The notes under the pieces were generated by a model, which worked only from the letters and a program-made list of their open reading frames with translations, did not search any database and was not told where the DNA came from. From NCBI GenBank assembly GCA_028289065.1, contig JAQGHA010000006.1:1-64000 (forward strand): DNA of 64,000 nucleotides, read 5' to 3'. A program made the position numbers and the translations under genes. This DNA is from Candidatus Saccharimonadota bacterium. GTDB lineage: Bacteria > Patescibacteriota > Saccharimonadia > Saccharimonadales > Saccharimonadaceae. Shown piece by piece: positions 24,416 through 31,743 of the stretch. Position 1 is the first letter of the stretch; every line of letters starts with the position of its first letter.

Positions 24416-25150
24416 ATGAGAGCATCACAGGAAATAAAAGCTATTGCAGAAATCATTTTTACTCAGTGGAAACTTCGACCAGAAACTCTTCCTTTCTCAA
24501 TCGACCTTGAGCTACTCGAGGGGCTCCCGAATGTCGAGGTGATAATGGAAAAACTTGATAAGCAGTTTGGTGTGATTAAGTTAATCAGAAAACCTTACGC
24601 AAATGTTGAACCGTGGTTAATGGGAAAAGATGTCGTTACAATTGCGGACGAAGTTTATGGGAGCTGGAGCGAAGAAAACTTACGCCTAGCGACAGACGAA
24701 GTGGTAAGTTACGAAGTTCTTGTTAAGCCTGAATTCGACAAATGGTTCTCAAGCCTCACAAAAGAATCATCTGAAAAAAATGATGTTAATGAAATACGGA
24801 ATAGAATTGCTATTGCTTATGTCAGGCTTGATGGAAATGACATTTATGTAGGTGTTAAAAATGAAACAGAGCAACAAATTAATCGGCTCCGTACCGATTT
24901 GCCGCCATACGTCTTTATTCACTTTCTCATCAACCATAATGGGACTGAAATAACTCGCAATACAATCAAATCATTAGATGGATTGGGCAGTATAAGTGAT
25001 TTGTCGGAATTAATACGCTCTTGTGGTTTCGATAAAACATTAAAAGATATCTTTTTCCCGATTTCCAGCAAGGATAAGGTAAAGTTCATCAATAACGTAC
25101 CACTCTATGGTGATAAAATAGAATCTTTTATTGAAAATTTAAAGAAATAA
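24416..25150 (+). CDS. Hypothetical protein (element cargo)
   Basis: 244 residues, soluble. No family recognised. The N-terminal third (SQEIKAIAEIIFTQWKLRPE) is helical; the middle is mixed alpha/beta (RIAIAYVRLDGNDIYVGVKN); the C-terminus resembles a small helical domain (LSELIRSCGFDKTLKDIFF). TACAAT lies 10 nt before the ATG. It sits between the large inverted repeat and the replication/excision/integration genes. Confidence 0.55.
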   Translation: MRASQEIKAIAEIIFTQWKLRPETLPFSIDLELLEGLPNVEVIMEKLDKQFGVIKLIRKPYANVEPWLMGKDVVTIADEVYGSWSEENLRLATDEVVSYEVLVKPEFDKWFSSLTKESSEKNDVNEIRNRIAIAYVRLDGNDIYVGVKNETEQQINRLRTDLPPYVFIHFLINHNGTEITRNTIKSLDGLGSISDLSELIRSCGFDKTLKDIFFPISSKDKVKFINNVPLYGDKIESFIENLKK

Positions 25151-25297
25151 TCAACCGAAGAAAATCGGAAGAAATCGAGTTTCAGTTACATAAACAGTCT
25201 ATTGGCTAAACCCAGAATCGTCACATTTCGGTATTGAATAACAGGGGTGAATAACCCGTGTACACTCTTCCTATAACCCTAAAGGAGGAACGAACGA

Positions 25298-25900
25298 ATG
25301 GACGAAGAAAGAACATACTATGGCTTTTCAGATAAGTGGACATATGAAGTTGAGGAATTTAATTTTACACAAATTCCCAACTTACTGCTTAGCTGTCAAG
25401 GTCATATGGGACTGTCGGACGGGGAAATACTAACTTTTATTCATTTGCTTACATTCTGGTTTAGCAATGAAAGTAAAGTATTCCCGTCGATAACAACGTT
25501 AACGAGATTTTCAAACAAGGGATACTCCACTATCCAAGCTCGGCTGAAAAAATTGGAAGATAAGGGATTCATTAAACGAATTCACCAAGATGGTACTTCT
25601 AACAGGTACAACCTTTCTCCTGGTGTGCATATATTGAATGAACATATTAGATATTGCCCTCGCCCTCCCAGAAAGCGAGCACGCAGTGAACTGAAAACGA
25701 GTAGAGTACCCTCTTCGTATCCAATCAATAAAGAAGACGAAGCTTTAAGAACATCAAACTTAAATAATACCTGGAACATTGAACGTAACGATTATTTCAA
25801 TTTTCCGTTTAATTTGCAAAACCGTTATAAAAGTAGTAATACTGGACCAGACAAATCTGAACAACCCGGATACAATCACATAGGTAACAGTTATGAATAG
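25298..25900 (+). CDS. Winged-helix replication-initiator-like protein
   Basis: 200 residues. About 25-105 form a winged helix of the HTH_36/RepA_N type: FTQIPNLLLSCQGHMGLSDG, then FPSITTLTRFSNKGYSTIQA and RLKKLEDKGFIKRIHQDG. The second half is polar and probably disordered. Such domains occur in plasmid and phage replication initiators and in element regulators. It has a near-perfect AAAGGAGG ribosome site, the strongest in the element. Its stop overlaps the excisionase start by 8 nt, so the three genes form an operon. The region 25151-25297 holds only its promoter area, with a GTGTACAC palindrome at 25258-25265. Confidence 0.65.
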   Translation: MDEERTYYGFSDKWTYEVEEFNFTQIPNLLLSCQGHMGLSDGEILTFIHLLTFWFSNESKVFPSITTLTRFSNKGYSTIQARLKKLEDKGFIKRIHQDGTSNRYNLSPGVHILNEHIRYCPRPPRKRARSELKTSRVPSSYPINKEDEALRTSNLNNTWNIERNDYFNFPFNLQNRYKSSNTGPDKSEQPGYNHIGNSYE

Positions 25901-26087
25901 TAGTAAGCAACGATTATTTACTATTAAGGAAGCTGCGGACGAACTTAGAGTTAGCACGTGGTTGCTATACCGGTTAATTCAAACAAATCAAATATCATCG
26001 GTGACTATCGCAAGCCGTAGATTTATTGCAAACGAAGATATCGATATTTTTATAAATAAGCAAAAAAGGAAAGAGTATGCGACGTAG
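25893..26087 (+). CDS. Excisionase / MerR-like HTH_17 protein
   Basis: 64 residues: FTIKEAADELRVSTWLLYRLI is the helix-turn-helix of excisionase (HTH_17) proteins, followed by the wing RRFIANEDIDIFINKQ. Expected to bend DNA at the attachment region and bias the integrase toward excision. It overlaps both the upstream winged-helix gene and the downstream integrase. Confidence 0.85.
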   Translation: MNSSKQRLFTIKEAADELRVSTWLLYRLIQTNQISSVTIASRRFIANEDIDIFINKQKRKEYAT

Positions 26088-27222
26088 ACGAGGTGAGGGT
26101 ACAATCTATAAACGAAAAGATGGACGGTTTGAAGTTGCAGCTTTTATACGTTCACCTATAGGCATAGAACGAGTACGTCGATATACGAAAACAAGAGTAC
26201 AAGCTGAAGAAATGCTTGTGGAACTGAGGAATAAAAATAAACAAGGTATTCTAACCAATACTAAAGAAAAAAAGTTTAGTGATTATATGGATTACTGGTT
26301 ATCAGTAACGGAACAGAGTGTTCGTAAATCAACTTATACAAGCTATGAAACTACTATAAGGTTATATCTCAAGCCAGGACTTGGCGATAAGTATCTTACG
26401 AGGCTCAGCGTCACAGACTTACAATCTTACTTAGATAACCAGCTACGGTTAGGTTTGTCAGTTCGGAATATTCAAAAAATGAGAATTGTACTCTCTTCTA
26501 TTCTCCATCGTGCAATGCAAGAAGAGTTAGTGAATAGAAATGTAGCACGATTAACTAATATTCCGATGTACTTGCCTAATGAGGCTAAGCCTTGGAATAT
26601 GAATCAACTTGGAATATTTCTGGAATCTGCTTCCTCGCATCATTTGTACCCGATATTTTTACTGATGTCTTTATACGGCCTAAGAACAGGAGAGGCTTTA
26701 GCACTATCTTGGTCTGATATAGACATCGAGAAGCGAGTGATTTATATCAGGCACCAAGTTCAGTACGACAAAAATACTTATTATTTTACAGAACCGAAAA
26801 CACGAGCCGGTAGGCGTGAATTGCCTTTAGTTGATATCGTTGCTTCCGCACTGTCAACAGTTAACAGAACCAGTACAGGACCATTGCCTGACCTTATTTT
26901 TAAAACTAGCGGTAACTTACCCATAGATAACAACAATCTACGTAGAGCATTTAAGTCGATATCCAAGAAAGTTGGATTACCTATAATCACACTCCACTAT
27001 CTGAGACATACCGCAGCTACAAACCTTAAAGATATAGGAATCTCTGCAAAAGACACGCAGTCAATTCTTGGTCACGCACATATCACTACGACTCTCCAGA
27101 TTTATCAACATACGGATATTATAGGTAAAGCAATAGCACTTGAAAAATATGAGCAGGAATTGGTAGATATGAGTGCCTACTGCCGTCAAATCCTGCCGTC
27201 AAATGAAAAAGTCATTGCATAG
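26077..27222 (+). CDS. int: Tyrosine recombinase (phage-type integrase)
   Basis: 381 residues. An N-terminal arm-binding AP2-like domain (GEGTIYKRKDGRFEVAAFIR), a SAM-like core-binding domain (about 65-160) and a catalytic domain with all six residues visible: Arg203 (GLRTGE), Lys241 (KTRAGRRELP), His307-x-x-Arg310 (HYLRHT), His333 (LGHAH) and Tyr343 (IYQHT). It catalyses site-specific recombination between tRNA-Arg(TCT) and the element. The gene overlaps the excisionase gene by 11 nt, ends 18 nt before the right attachment site, and its last codons contain the right TGCCGTCA pair. It appears intact. Confidence 0.97.
   Translation: MRRRRGEGTIYKRKDGRFEVAAFIRSPIGIERVRRYTKTRVQAEEMLVELRNKNKQGILTNTKEKKFSDYMDYWLSVTEQSVRKSTYTSYETTIRLYLKPGLGDKYLTRLSVTDLQSYLDNQLRLGLSVRNIQKMRIVLSSILHRAMQEELVNRNVARLTNIPMYLPNEAKPWNMNQLGIFLESASSHHLYPIFLLMSLYGLRTGEALALSWSDIDIEKRVIYIRHQVQYDKNTYYFTEPKTRAGRRELPLVDIVASALSTVNRTSTGPLPDLIFKTSGNLPIDNNNLRRAFKSISKKVGLPIITLHYLRHTAATNLKDIGISAKDTQSILGHAHITTTLQIYQHTDIIGKAIALEKYEQELVDMSAYCRQILPSNEKVIA
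27181..27201. repeat. Paired TGCCGTCA sites, right end
   Basis: TGCCGTCA at 27181-27188 and 27194-27201, 13 nt apart start to start, in the same orientation as the left pair. They lie in the last codons of the integrase gene, about 40 nt from the right attachment site. Confidence 0.6.
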
Positions 27223-27239
27223 AACAATGACTCTTACAG

Positions 27240-27288
27240 TGGTACCCCGGACAGGATTTGAACCTGTGACCTTAGGCTTAGAAGTCCT
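27240..27288. repeat. Right attachment site inside tRNA-Arg(TCT)
   Basis: Identical to 19190-19238 over 49 bases; restores the 3' half of the functional tRNA after integration. Confidence 0.95.
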
Positions 27289-27316
27289 CTGCTCTATCCA
27301 ACTGAGCTACCGGGGC
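27240..27316 (-). tRNA. tRNA-Arg (anticodon TCT)
   Basis: Complete minus-strand cloverleaf: acceptor GCCCCGG/CCGGGGT, D-arm GCTC/GAGC, anticodon loop CTTCTAA (anticodon TCT, reading AGA/AGG), TTCAAAT T-loop and encoded CCA. Its 3' half is the integration target of the neighbouring element. Confidence 0.96.
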
Positions 27317-27393
27317 GAACGGCGCGGATGCGCGTATCTGTTATTATACCAGCCCTTGGGGGTATAATAGATATGAAATAAGGAGGTATATAT

Positions 27394-27801
27394 ATGCAAG
27401 ATAATGGACCCGATCCTTACGTAGTAAACATTGAAAAGCTTACTCTCGATAATGAAAATTTCCGGACCGCTGCTTGGACTGGTACAAATTTACAAATGAC
27501 CTTAATGACAATCCAGCCTGGTGATGATATTGGGCTTGAAGTTCACTCTGACCACGACCAGTTCTTACGCATCGAACAGGGTAAAGCCACCGTCAAAATG
27601 GGGCCAACCCGCCTTAGTTTGGAAACCTGGGATGCAGAAGACGACTTCGCAATATTCGTGCCAGCCGGTATTTGGCATAACGTTATTAATAGCGGCACCG
27701 ATTCATTGAAACTTTATTCTATCTATTCACCACCAGAGCACAAGCCCGGAACAATCCATGAAACTAAGGAAGATGCCGATTCGGCCGAGCTAAACGAATA
27801 G
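27394..27801 (+). CDS. Cupin-domain protein
   Basis: 135 residues with one conserved double-stranded beta-helix. Motif 1 is VHSDHDQFLRIEQGKA (metal His/His/Glu), and motif 2 is PAGIWHNVINSG (His). The acidic C-terminus (ETKEDADSAELNE) follows the last strand. A strong AAGGAGG ribosome site precedes the ATG. Small cupins of this kind act as isomerases, dioxygenases or binding proteins; the substrate is not predictable. Confidence 0.85.
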   Translation: MQDNGPDPYVVNIEKLTLDNENFRTAAWTGTNLQMTLMTIQPGDDIGLEVHSDHDQFLRIEQGKATVKMGPTRLSLETWDAEDDFAIFVPAGIWHNVINSGTDSLKLYSIYSPPEHKPGTIHETKEDADSAELNE

Positions 27802-27853
27802 CGCAGTCTACGCAGTAAAATATACTGCTCTCATCTAAATCTACACAATATAC

Positions 27854-27882
27854 TTGACATTTTATCATACTTATGGTAATAT
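27854..27882 (+). promoter_or_regulatory. Consensus promoter of the LPxTG-type protein
   Basis: TTGACA (27854-27859), 17-nt spacer, TAATAT (27877-27882). The expected leader is about 25 nt with a GGGAG ribosome site. Confidence 0.85.
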
Positions 27883-27914
27883 GTTTGTTGAGAGATTAAT
27901 TTGGGAGTTTTTAT

Positions 27915-28595
27915 ATGTTTAAACTATTAAAAGGTATTATTGTTTTATCTACTGTAATAGGTATGGCACTTGTCGCCAGCCCAGCAGCCAACGCTACGAG
28001 CAATCAACCAAGCTGTGTTGATGGAAATGTGCGAAGTAATTTAGCAGTAACATGGAAAACTAATGGCAGCGTTACCGTTGGTACGGTCAATAATAAGCCG
28101 TTATGTAGCGATACAACGCTTCATTTCTCATCTTATACAATGCCTAATAATTATAATGGCCAACCTTTTAACAATAACCCAACCGCTTCACCGCAATCAA
28201 TTTTTGACACAACCTCTGTTGTACTGAAAAAAGATGCAACTACACCAGTTGCAATGAAAATAACCCTACCAGAAGCATGTAAAAACATCCAAGTAGATGT
28301 ATACTACGGTCCAAAAATTACTACGGTGACCGAAAAAGGTCATGGCAGTCAATACATTACTGGTAAAATTTTAGTAAAAACTGAAAAAGTATGTGCACCC
28401 GTTGTTCCTGAGACACCCGTAACTCCTGTAGAAGCCCAAACGCCACCTACTCCAGCACCTCAAGTTATCGTAACTCCTGTCGCTGCTGTTGAGCTTCCTC
28501 GTACCGGTTTAGACCTTCTTAATACTTTAGCTATTGGTTCAGTTGTATCAGCTGCTACCTATGCTGCGGTATACACCGGCATGAAACGACGTTAA
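27915..28595 (+). CDS. Secreted LPxTG-type surface protein
   Basis: 226 residues. The signal peptide (LKGIIVLSTVIGMALVASPAANA) is cut after about residue 26. A beta-rich domain with four Cys (SCVDG, LCSDT, EACKN, EKVCAP) could form two disulphides. A Pro/Val/Thr-rich wall-spanning stretch (about 160-193) leads to LPRTG (about 195-199), a hydrophobic segment and KRR, the standard sortase-sorting signal. Expected to be linked to the wall or membrane surface. A strong promoter and terminator suggest abundant expression. No sortase gene is in the window. Confidence 0.88.
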   Translation: MFKLLKGIIVLSTVIGMALVASPAANATSNQPSCVDGNVRSNLAVTWKTNGSVTVGTVNNKPLCSDTTLHFSSYTMPNNYNGQPFNNNPTASPQSIFDTTSVVLKKDATTPVAMKITLPEACKNIQVDVYYGPKITTVTEKGHGSQYITGKILVKTEKVCAPVVPETPVTPVEAQTPPTPAPQVIVTPVAAVELPRTGLDLLNTLAIGSVVSAATYAAVYTGMKRR

Positions 28596-28613
28596 GTCCC
28601 CACTTCCTATAAA

Positions 28614-28639
28614 AAGAGACGTCATTTCTGACGTCTCTT
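28614..28639. terminator. Terminator after the LPxTG-type protein
   Basis: AAGAGACGTCA/TGACGTCTCTT, 11-bp arms with a 4-nt loop. Confidence 0.85.
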
Positions 28640-28648
28640 ATAATTTCA

Positions 28649-28723
28649 TGGTGCGGGCGGAGAGAATCGAACTCTCATCGTTTGCTTGGAAGGCAGACAT
28701 ATTAGCCATTATACGACGCCCGC
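28649..28723 (-). tRNA. tRNA-Gly (anticodon TCC)
   Basis: Minus-strand cloverleaf with acceptor GCGGGCG/CGCCCGC, anticodon loop CTTCCAA (TCC, reading GGN), TTCGATT T-loop and encoded CCA. Confidence 0.94.
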
Positions 28724-28810
28724 ATAAGTAGGTATTGTAGCATATTTCCATCTGTGGCTCAATCTGTTACAATAGCTACTGTTTGGCAGGTTGCCGACAG
28801 CCAATTATTT

Positions 28811-28888
28811 GGCGAATGTAGCTCATTTGGTTAGAGCGCTGGTTTGTGGAACCGGAGGTAGAGGGTTCAATCCCCTTCATTCGCCCCA
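28811..28888 (+). tRNA. tRNA-His (anticodon GTG)
   Basis: Eight-base-pair acceptor GGCGAATG/CATTCGCC with the extra G-1:C73 pair typical of tRNA-His, anticodon loop TTGTGGA (GTG), TTCAATC T-loop and encoded CCA. Confidence 0.95.
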
Positions 28889-28897
28889 AGAATTTAT

Positions 28898-31306
28898 TTA
28901 ACGAGCCGCGATATCGTCGGCTTGTTGTTTTTTATCAAGGATTGAGGCAACATGTTCTTTGGTTAACTGGATAGTTTGGCCTGGTTGCACTTGCCCACTT
29001 AAAATCAATTTAGCGACATTACTTTCTACAGCTCGTTGCACCACTCGACGCATCGGCCTGGCGCCCAAACGAGGGTCATAGCCAGCATCAACTAAATATT
29101 CCTTTGCATCAGGGGTTAACGTCACGCTAATTTTTTGAGATTCGAGGTTTTTATTTACACTTTCCAAAATCAAATCAACAATCCGTAGTAGTTGTGGCTT
29201 ATCTAATGGGCCAAATACTACTATTTCATCGAAACGGTTTAGGAATTCGGGCAAGAATGTATGGCTGCCTATAAGCTCGCTTACAAAGGTCTCTTCGAAC
29301 TGTTCTAACGAATACCCACGATGTAAGTATTCTTGAATTCTATCAGCCCCAGCATTGCTGGTAGCAATAACCACAGTGTCTCTAAAACTCACTTCCCGGT
29401 TTCGAACATCGCGTAATATACCTTCGTCTAATAGCTGCAGTAAAGTTGCAATAACACTTGGGTGGGCTTTTTCAATCTCATCTAAAAGCACGACACTAAA
29501 CGGCTGTTTCATTACCTGGGCTGTCAGGCTGCCCGAGTTGTCGGTGCCATCGGCGATTAATCGGGCGACGTCACTACTTGAAACGAATTCATTCATATCT
29601 AGGCGAATAATGTTTTGTTCACCACCAAAGAAAACTGCCGCCAGTGATTTAGCCAATTCAGTTTTACCGACACCAGTTGGGCCTAAGAACATGAAGGTAC
29701 CGACTGGTCGGTTTTGGTTACGCACACCCGCCCGAGCCCTTCGCAGCGCGTCCGACACCACTCCAACTGCTCGTTCTTGGCCAATCATTCGCTCGTGAAT
29801 GAGTGACTCTAAATTAAGTAGTTTCGTTCGCTCGTCCTCGTTGTTTGCGTTGCTCGTTTTAACTCCAGTGGATTGTTCAATCGCCGCGGCAACCGAACGC
29901 GATGTGACTAACCCATTTTCGGCATAATCGGCAGCTGATTCGAGTAAGCTAATTGCCTGTCCGGGCATAGAAATATCGTATACGTATCGTTGGCTTAACC
30001 TAAAAGCGTCTTTTAGCGCTTGGTACATATACGTAACTTTACGTTTATATTCAATTGCCGGTAAATGGTCTTCGAGTACTTTTAAAGTATCTGATTCACT
30101 GGTTGGGTGAATTGTAATACGGTTTACGGCTGAAGCTATCGCCGGTGTTCGCTTTGATATTTGTAGGAACTTTTGCTCGTCAATTGTCAAAATCATTGGC
30201 AATCGACCGGCTTCGAGTATTGGTAGTAGTAGTGCTGTTAAGTCCACCGAGCCTACACCATCCTCGAAGAATAGTTCGGCATTATCTAAACAAACAATTA
30301 TATTTTTAGCAGCGTAGGCCTCGCCTAATAAGGTACTAAGCAATTGCTCTAACCCGCCACGCTCATTAGCAACTGAAACCAACCGTGATGCATCCAGCAT
30401 AAATATTTGTTGGTAGTGGAGGTGTTTTGGAACCGACTCATTTGGATACATTAATTTTTCGGCCAGCTCGTACACTAACTCGGTTTTACCAACACCGTCC
30501 TTACCTACCAAAGCCACCACACCAGAATTATTGGCAATCGAATTCATCAGTTGCGTTAGGACTTCTGTTCTAATTTCACCACGCGCTAACGAACCGCTTT
30601 GGGATATGTTGTAGCCATAACGAGATAAATTAGGAATCCAGCCAAACGACCAGTCACGGCCAATACCACCAGTTTGCTTTGGCCGCTGAGCATTCTTTTT
30701 AATAAGCTCATCGAGGTGGTGATACCATTGAATTCCTCGAATTAAGTCATCTTCTTCAAGTTGTAGGTGCCCAAGTAAGGTTTGGCGAGCCGGTATTTGG
30801 CGAATCATGGCTAAAATAATCACCCCTGGGCTCATTCGCCCACCGACTTGCTGAGTAATAGCTAAGGCCTCTTCAAAAATAGCAGCCGTATCAGCCCGGT
30901 TATCTGATGCAACTTCCTTCAAGAAACCGCCTCCGACGCCAAAGCGAACTTCATAAAAGAGTCCACCATTTACCTGCATTAAGGCCAACGCAATGTCTTT
31001 TGGAGATGGCTGTTCTGGTAATATGGCTAATAATTCACCATCCAGCAGCGCATCAACTGTTTTGCCAGAAGTATCAATAACTATTTCTTTTAATTCGTAC
31101 CTATACCACTGCACAACCATTACAGGGATCGCCGACAAGCCAATCAATGCCCAGCCAAGTGCCATACCAAAAGCGACAGCTAATACGCCGAAAACTATTA
31201 ACAGGGCAAGCGTTAATTCGAACACCACTATCCATGGAGCGAAAGCTTTACCGAGTCGAGCGTATTGAGCCCGTTGGCTATGCCAGTTAAATAGCTTTAC
31301 ATCCAT
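28898..31306 (-). CDS. Membrane-anchored Clp-type double AAA+ ATPase
   Basis: 802 residues from the ATG at 31306, which overlaps the upstream gene by 10 nt. Two membrane helices lie at about 22-45 and 48-68. A ClpN-like helical region follows (about 105-200), then AAA-1 with GKDGVGKTEL (268-276) and Walker B IIVCLDNAELF, and AAA-2 with GPTGVGKTEL (542-550) and VVLLDEIEKAHP. The C-terminal ClpB_D2-small region contains GYDPRLGARPMRR. AAA-1 is more divergent than AAA-2. I see no IGF/LGF loop for ClpP docking and no middle coiled coil, so it is neither a standard ClpC nor ClpB. It presumably remodels membrane or envelope proteins with the membrane protein encoded upstream. Confidence 0.85.
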   Translation of the reverse strand: MDVKLFNWHSQRAQYARLGKAFAPWIVVFELTLALLIVFGVLAVAFGMALGWALIGLSAIPVMVVQWYRYELKEIVIDTSGKTVDALLDGELLAILPEQPSPKDIALALMQVNGGLFYEVRFGVGGGFLKEVASDNRADTAAIFEEALAITQQVGGRMSPGVIILAMIRQIPARQTLLGHLQLEEDDLIRGIQWYHHLDELIKKNAQRPKQTGGIGRDWSFGWIPNLSRYGYNISQSGSLARGEIRTEVLTQLMNSIANNSGVVALVGKDGVGKTELVYELAEKLMYPNESVPKHLHYQQIFMLDASRLVSVANERGGLEQLLSTLLGEAYAAKNIIVCLDNAELFFEDGVGSVDLTALLLPILEAGRLPMILTIDEQKFLQISKRTPAIASAVNRITIHPTSESDTLKVLEDHLPAIEYKRKVTYMYQALKDAFRLSQRYVYDISMPGQAISLLESAADYAENGLVTSRSVAAAIEQSTGVKTSNANNEDERTKLLNLESLIHERMIGQERAVGVVSDALRRARAGVRNQNRPVGTFMFLGPTGVGKTELAKSLAAVFFGGEQNIIRLDMNEFVSSSDVARLIADGTDNSGSLTAQVMKQPFSVVLLDEIEKAHPSVIATLLQLLDEGILRDVRNREVSFRDTVVIATSNAGADRIQEYLHRGYSLEQFEETFVSELIGSHTFLPEFLNRFDEIVVFGPLDKPQLLRIVDLILESVNKNLESQKISVTLTPDAKEYLVDAGYDPRLGARPMRRVVQRAVESNVAKLILSGQVQPGQTIQLTKEHVASILDKKQQADDIAAR

Positions 31307-31683
31307 GTTGGTACCCATCCAATGGCGAATAAAATGAAGCCTATAATTGGCAATAACGGCAGAAAAGCCCATAAAACCAATAAAAGGGATTCGTATACTA
31401 CCTGAATAGCAATCACGACGCTGCCCGCCAAGATTGTGAAACTGCGGACAAACGCCCCAACTACCCTCGATACCAGCTGGTCAAAAACGGCCCGTAAAGC
31501 CACCATAGGGTTGGCGTTATTGCCTGTATTAGCTGAAATTTGACGAAATGGTGAGAATAAAGTGGCTAACAGTTGGCCAATAGAAAAGAATTGAACGGTT
31601 GCCCGCCATCGGTCACTCATACGACGCCACTGCCCTAACCAGCCACGACCATACCACCAGGAAAGTATTCCCACCAAGAACAT
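31297..31683 (-). CDS. Membrane partner of the Clp-like ATPase
   Basis: 128 residues from the ATG 6 nt after TATAAT; an earlier in-frame ATG overlaps the promoter. Hydrophobic stretches at about 1-12, 66-85 and 88-118 flank a region with RRMSDRWRATVQFFSIGQLL and a basic loop. No family recognised. Translational overlap with the ATPase gene suggests a complex. Confidence 0.6.
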   Translation of the reverse strand: MFLVGILSWWYGRGWLGQWRRMSDRWRATVQFFSIGQLLATLFSPFRQISANTGNNANPMVALRAVFDQLVSRVVGAFVRSFTILAGSVVIAIQVVYESLLLVLWAFLPLLPIIGFILFAIGWVPTWM

Positions 31684-31689
31684 ACCCAT

Positions 31690-31736
31690 ATTATAACAGG
31701 CGGGCGGACTTTTCACTCGCTTCCTAATGGTATAAT
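31690..31736. promoter_or_regulatory. Divergent leaderless promoters
   Basis: TATAAT on the minus strand at 31690-31695 serves the membrane/Clp operon, and TATAAT on the plus strand at 31731-31736 serves murT. Each start codon is 6-7 nt beyond its box; the whole intergenic space is 60 nt. Confidence 0.75.
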
Positions 31737-31743
31737 GAATGAT

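Larger units (their letters stand above)
19190..27288. mobile_element. Integrative element in tRNA-Arg(TCT), about 8.05 kb
   Basis: A 49-bp perfect direct repeat (19190-19238 and 27240-27288) equals the 3' part of tRNA-Arg(TCT); the right copy is inside the intact tRNA. A tyrosine integrase, an excisionase and a winged-helix replication-type gene sit at the right end, reading toward the tRNA. Left of the left repeat is what looks like the original tRNA terminator. Cargo is two HEPN-like proteins, an AlbA_2 protein and several unknowns. No capsid, terminase, relaxase or conjugation genes are seen, so it needs a helper or is a plasmid-like/satellite island. Confidence 0.92.

Noticed and set aside
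24289..24510. A 73-codon plus-strand frame overlapping the start of the 24416 gene
   Set aside because: It begins inside the hairpin, has low-complexity hydrophobic and aromatic content, and overlaps the better-supported gene in another frame.
27173..27367. A 64-codon plus-strand reading frame running from the integrase end through tRNA-Arg
   Set aside because: It lies across the attachment site and the tRNA on the opposite strand and has no ribosome site or -10 box.
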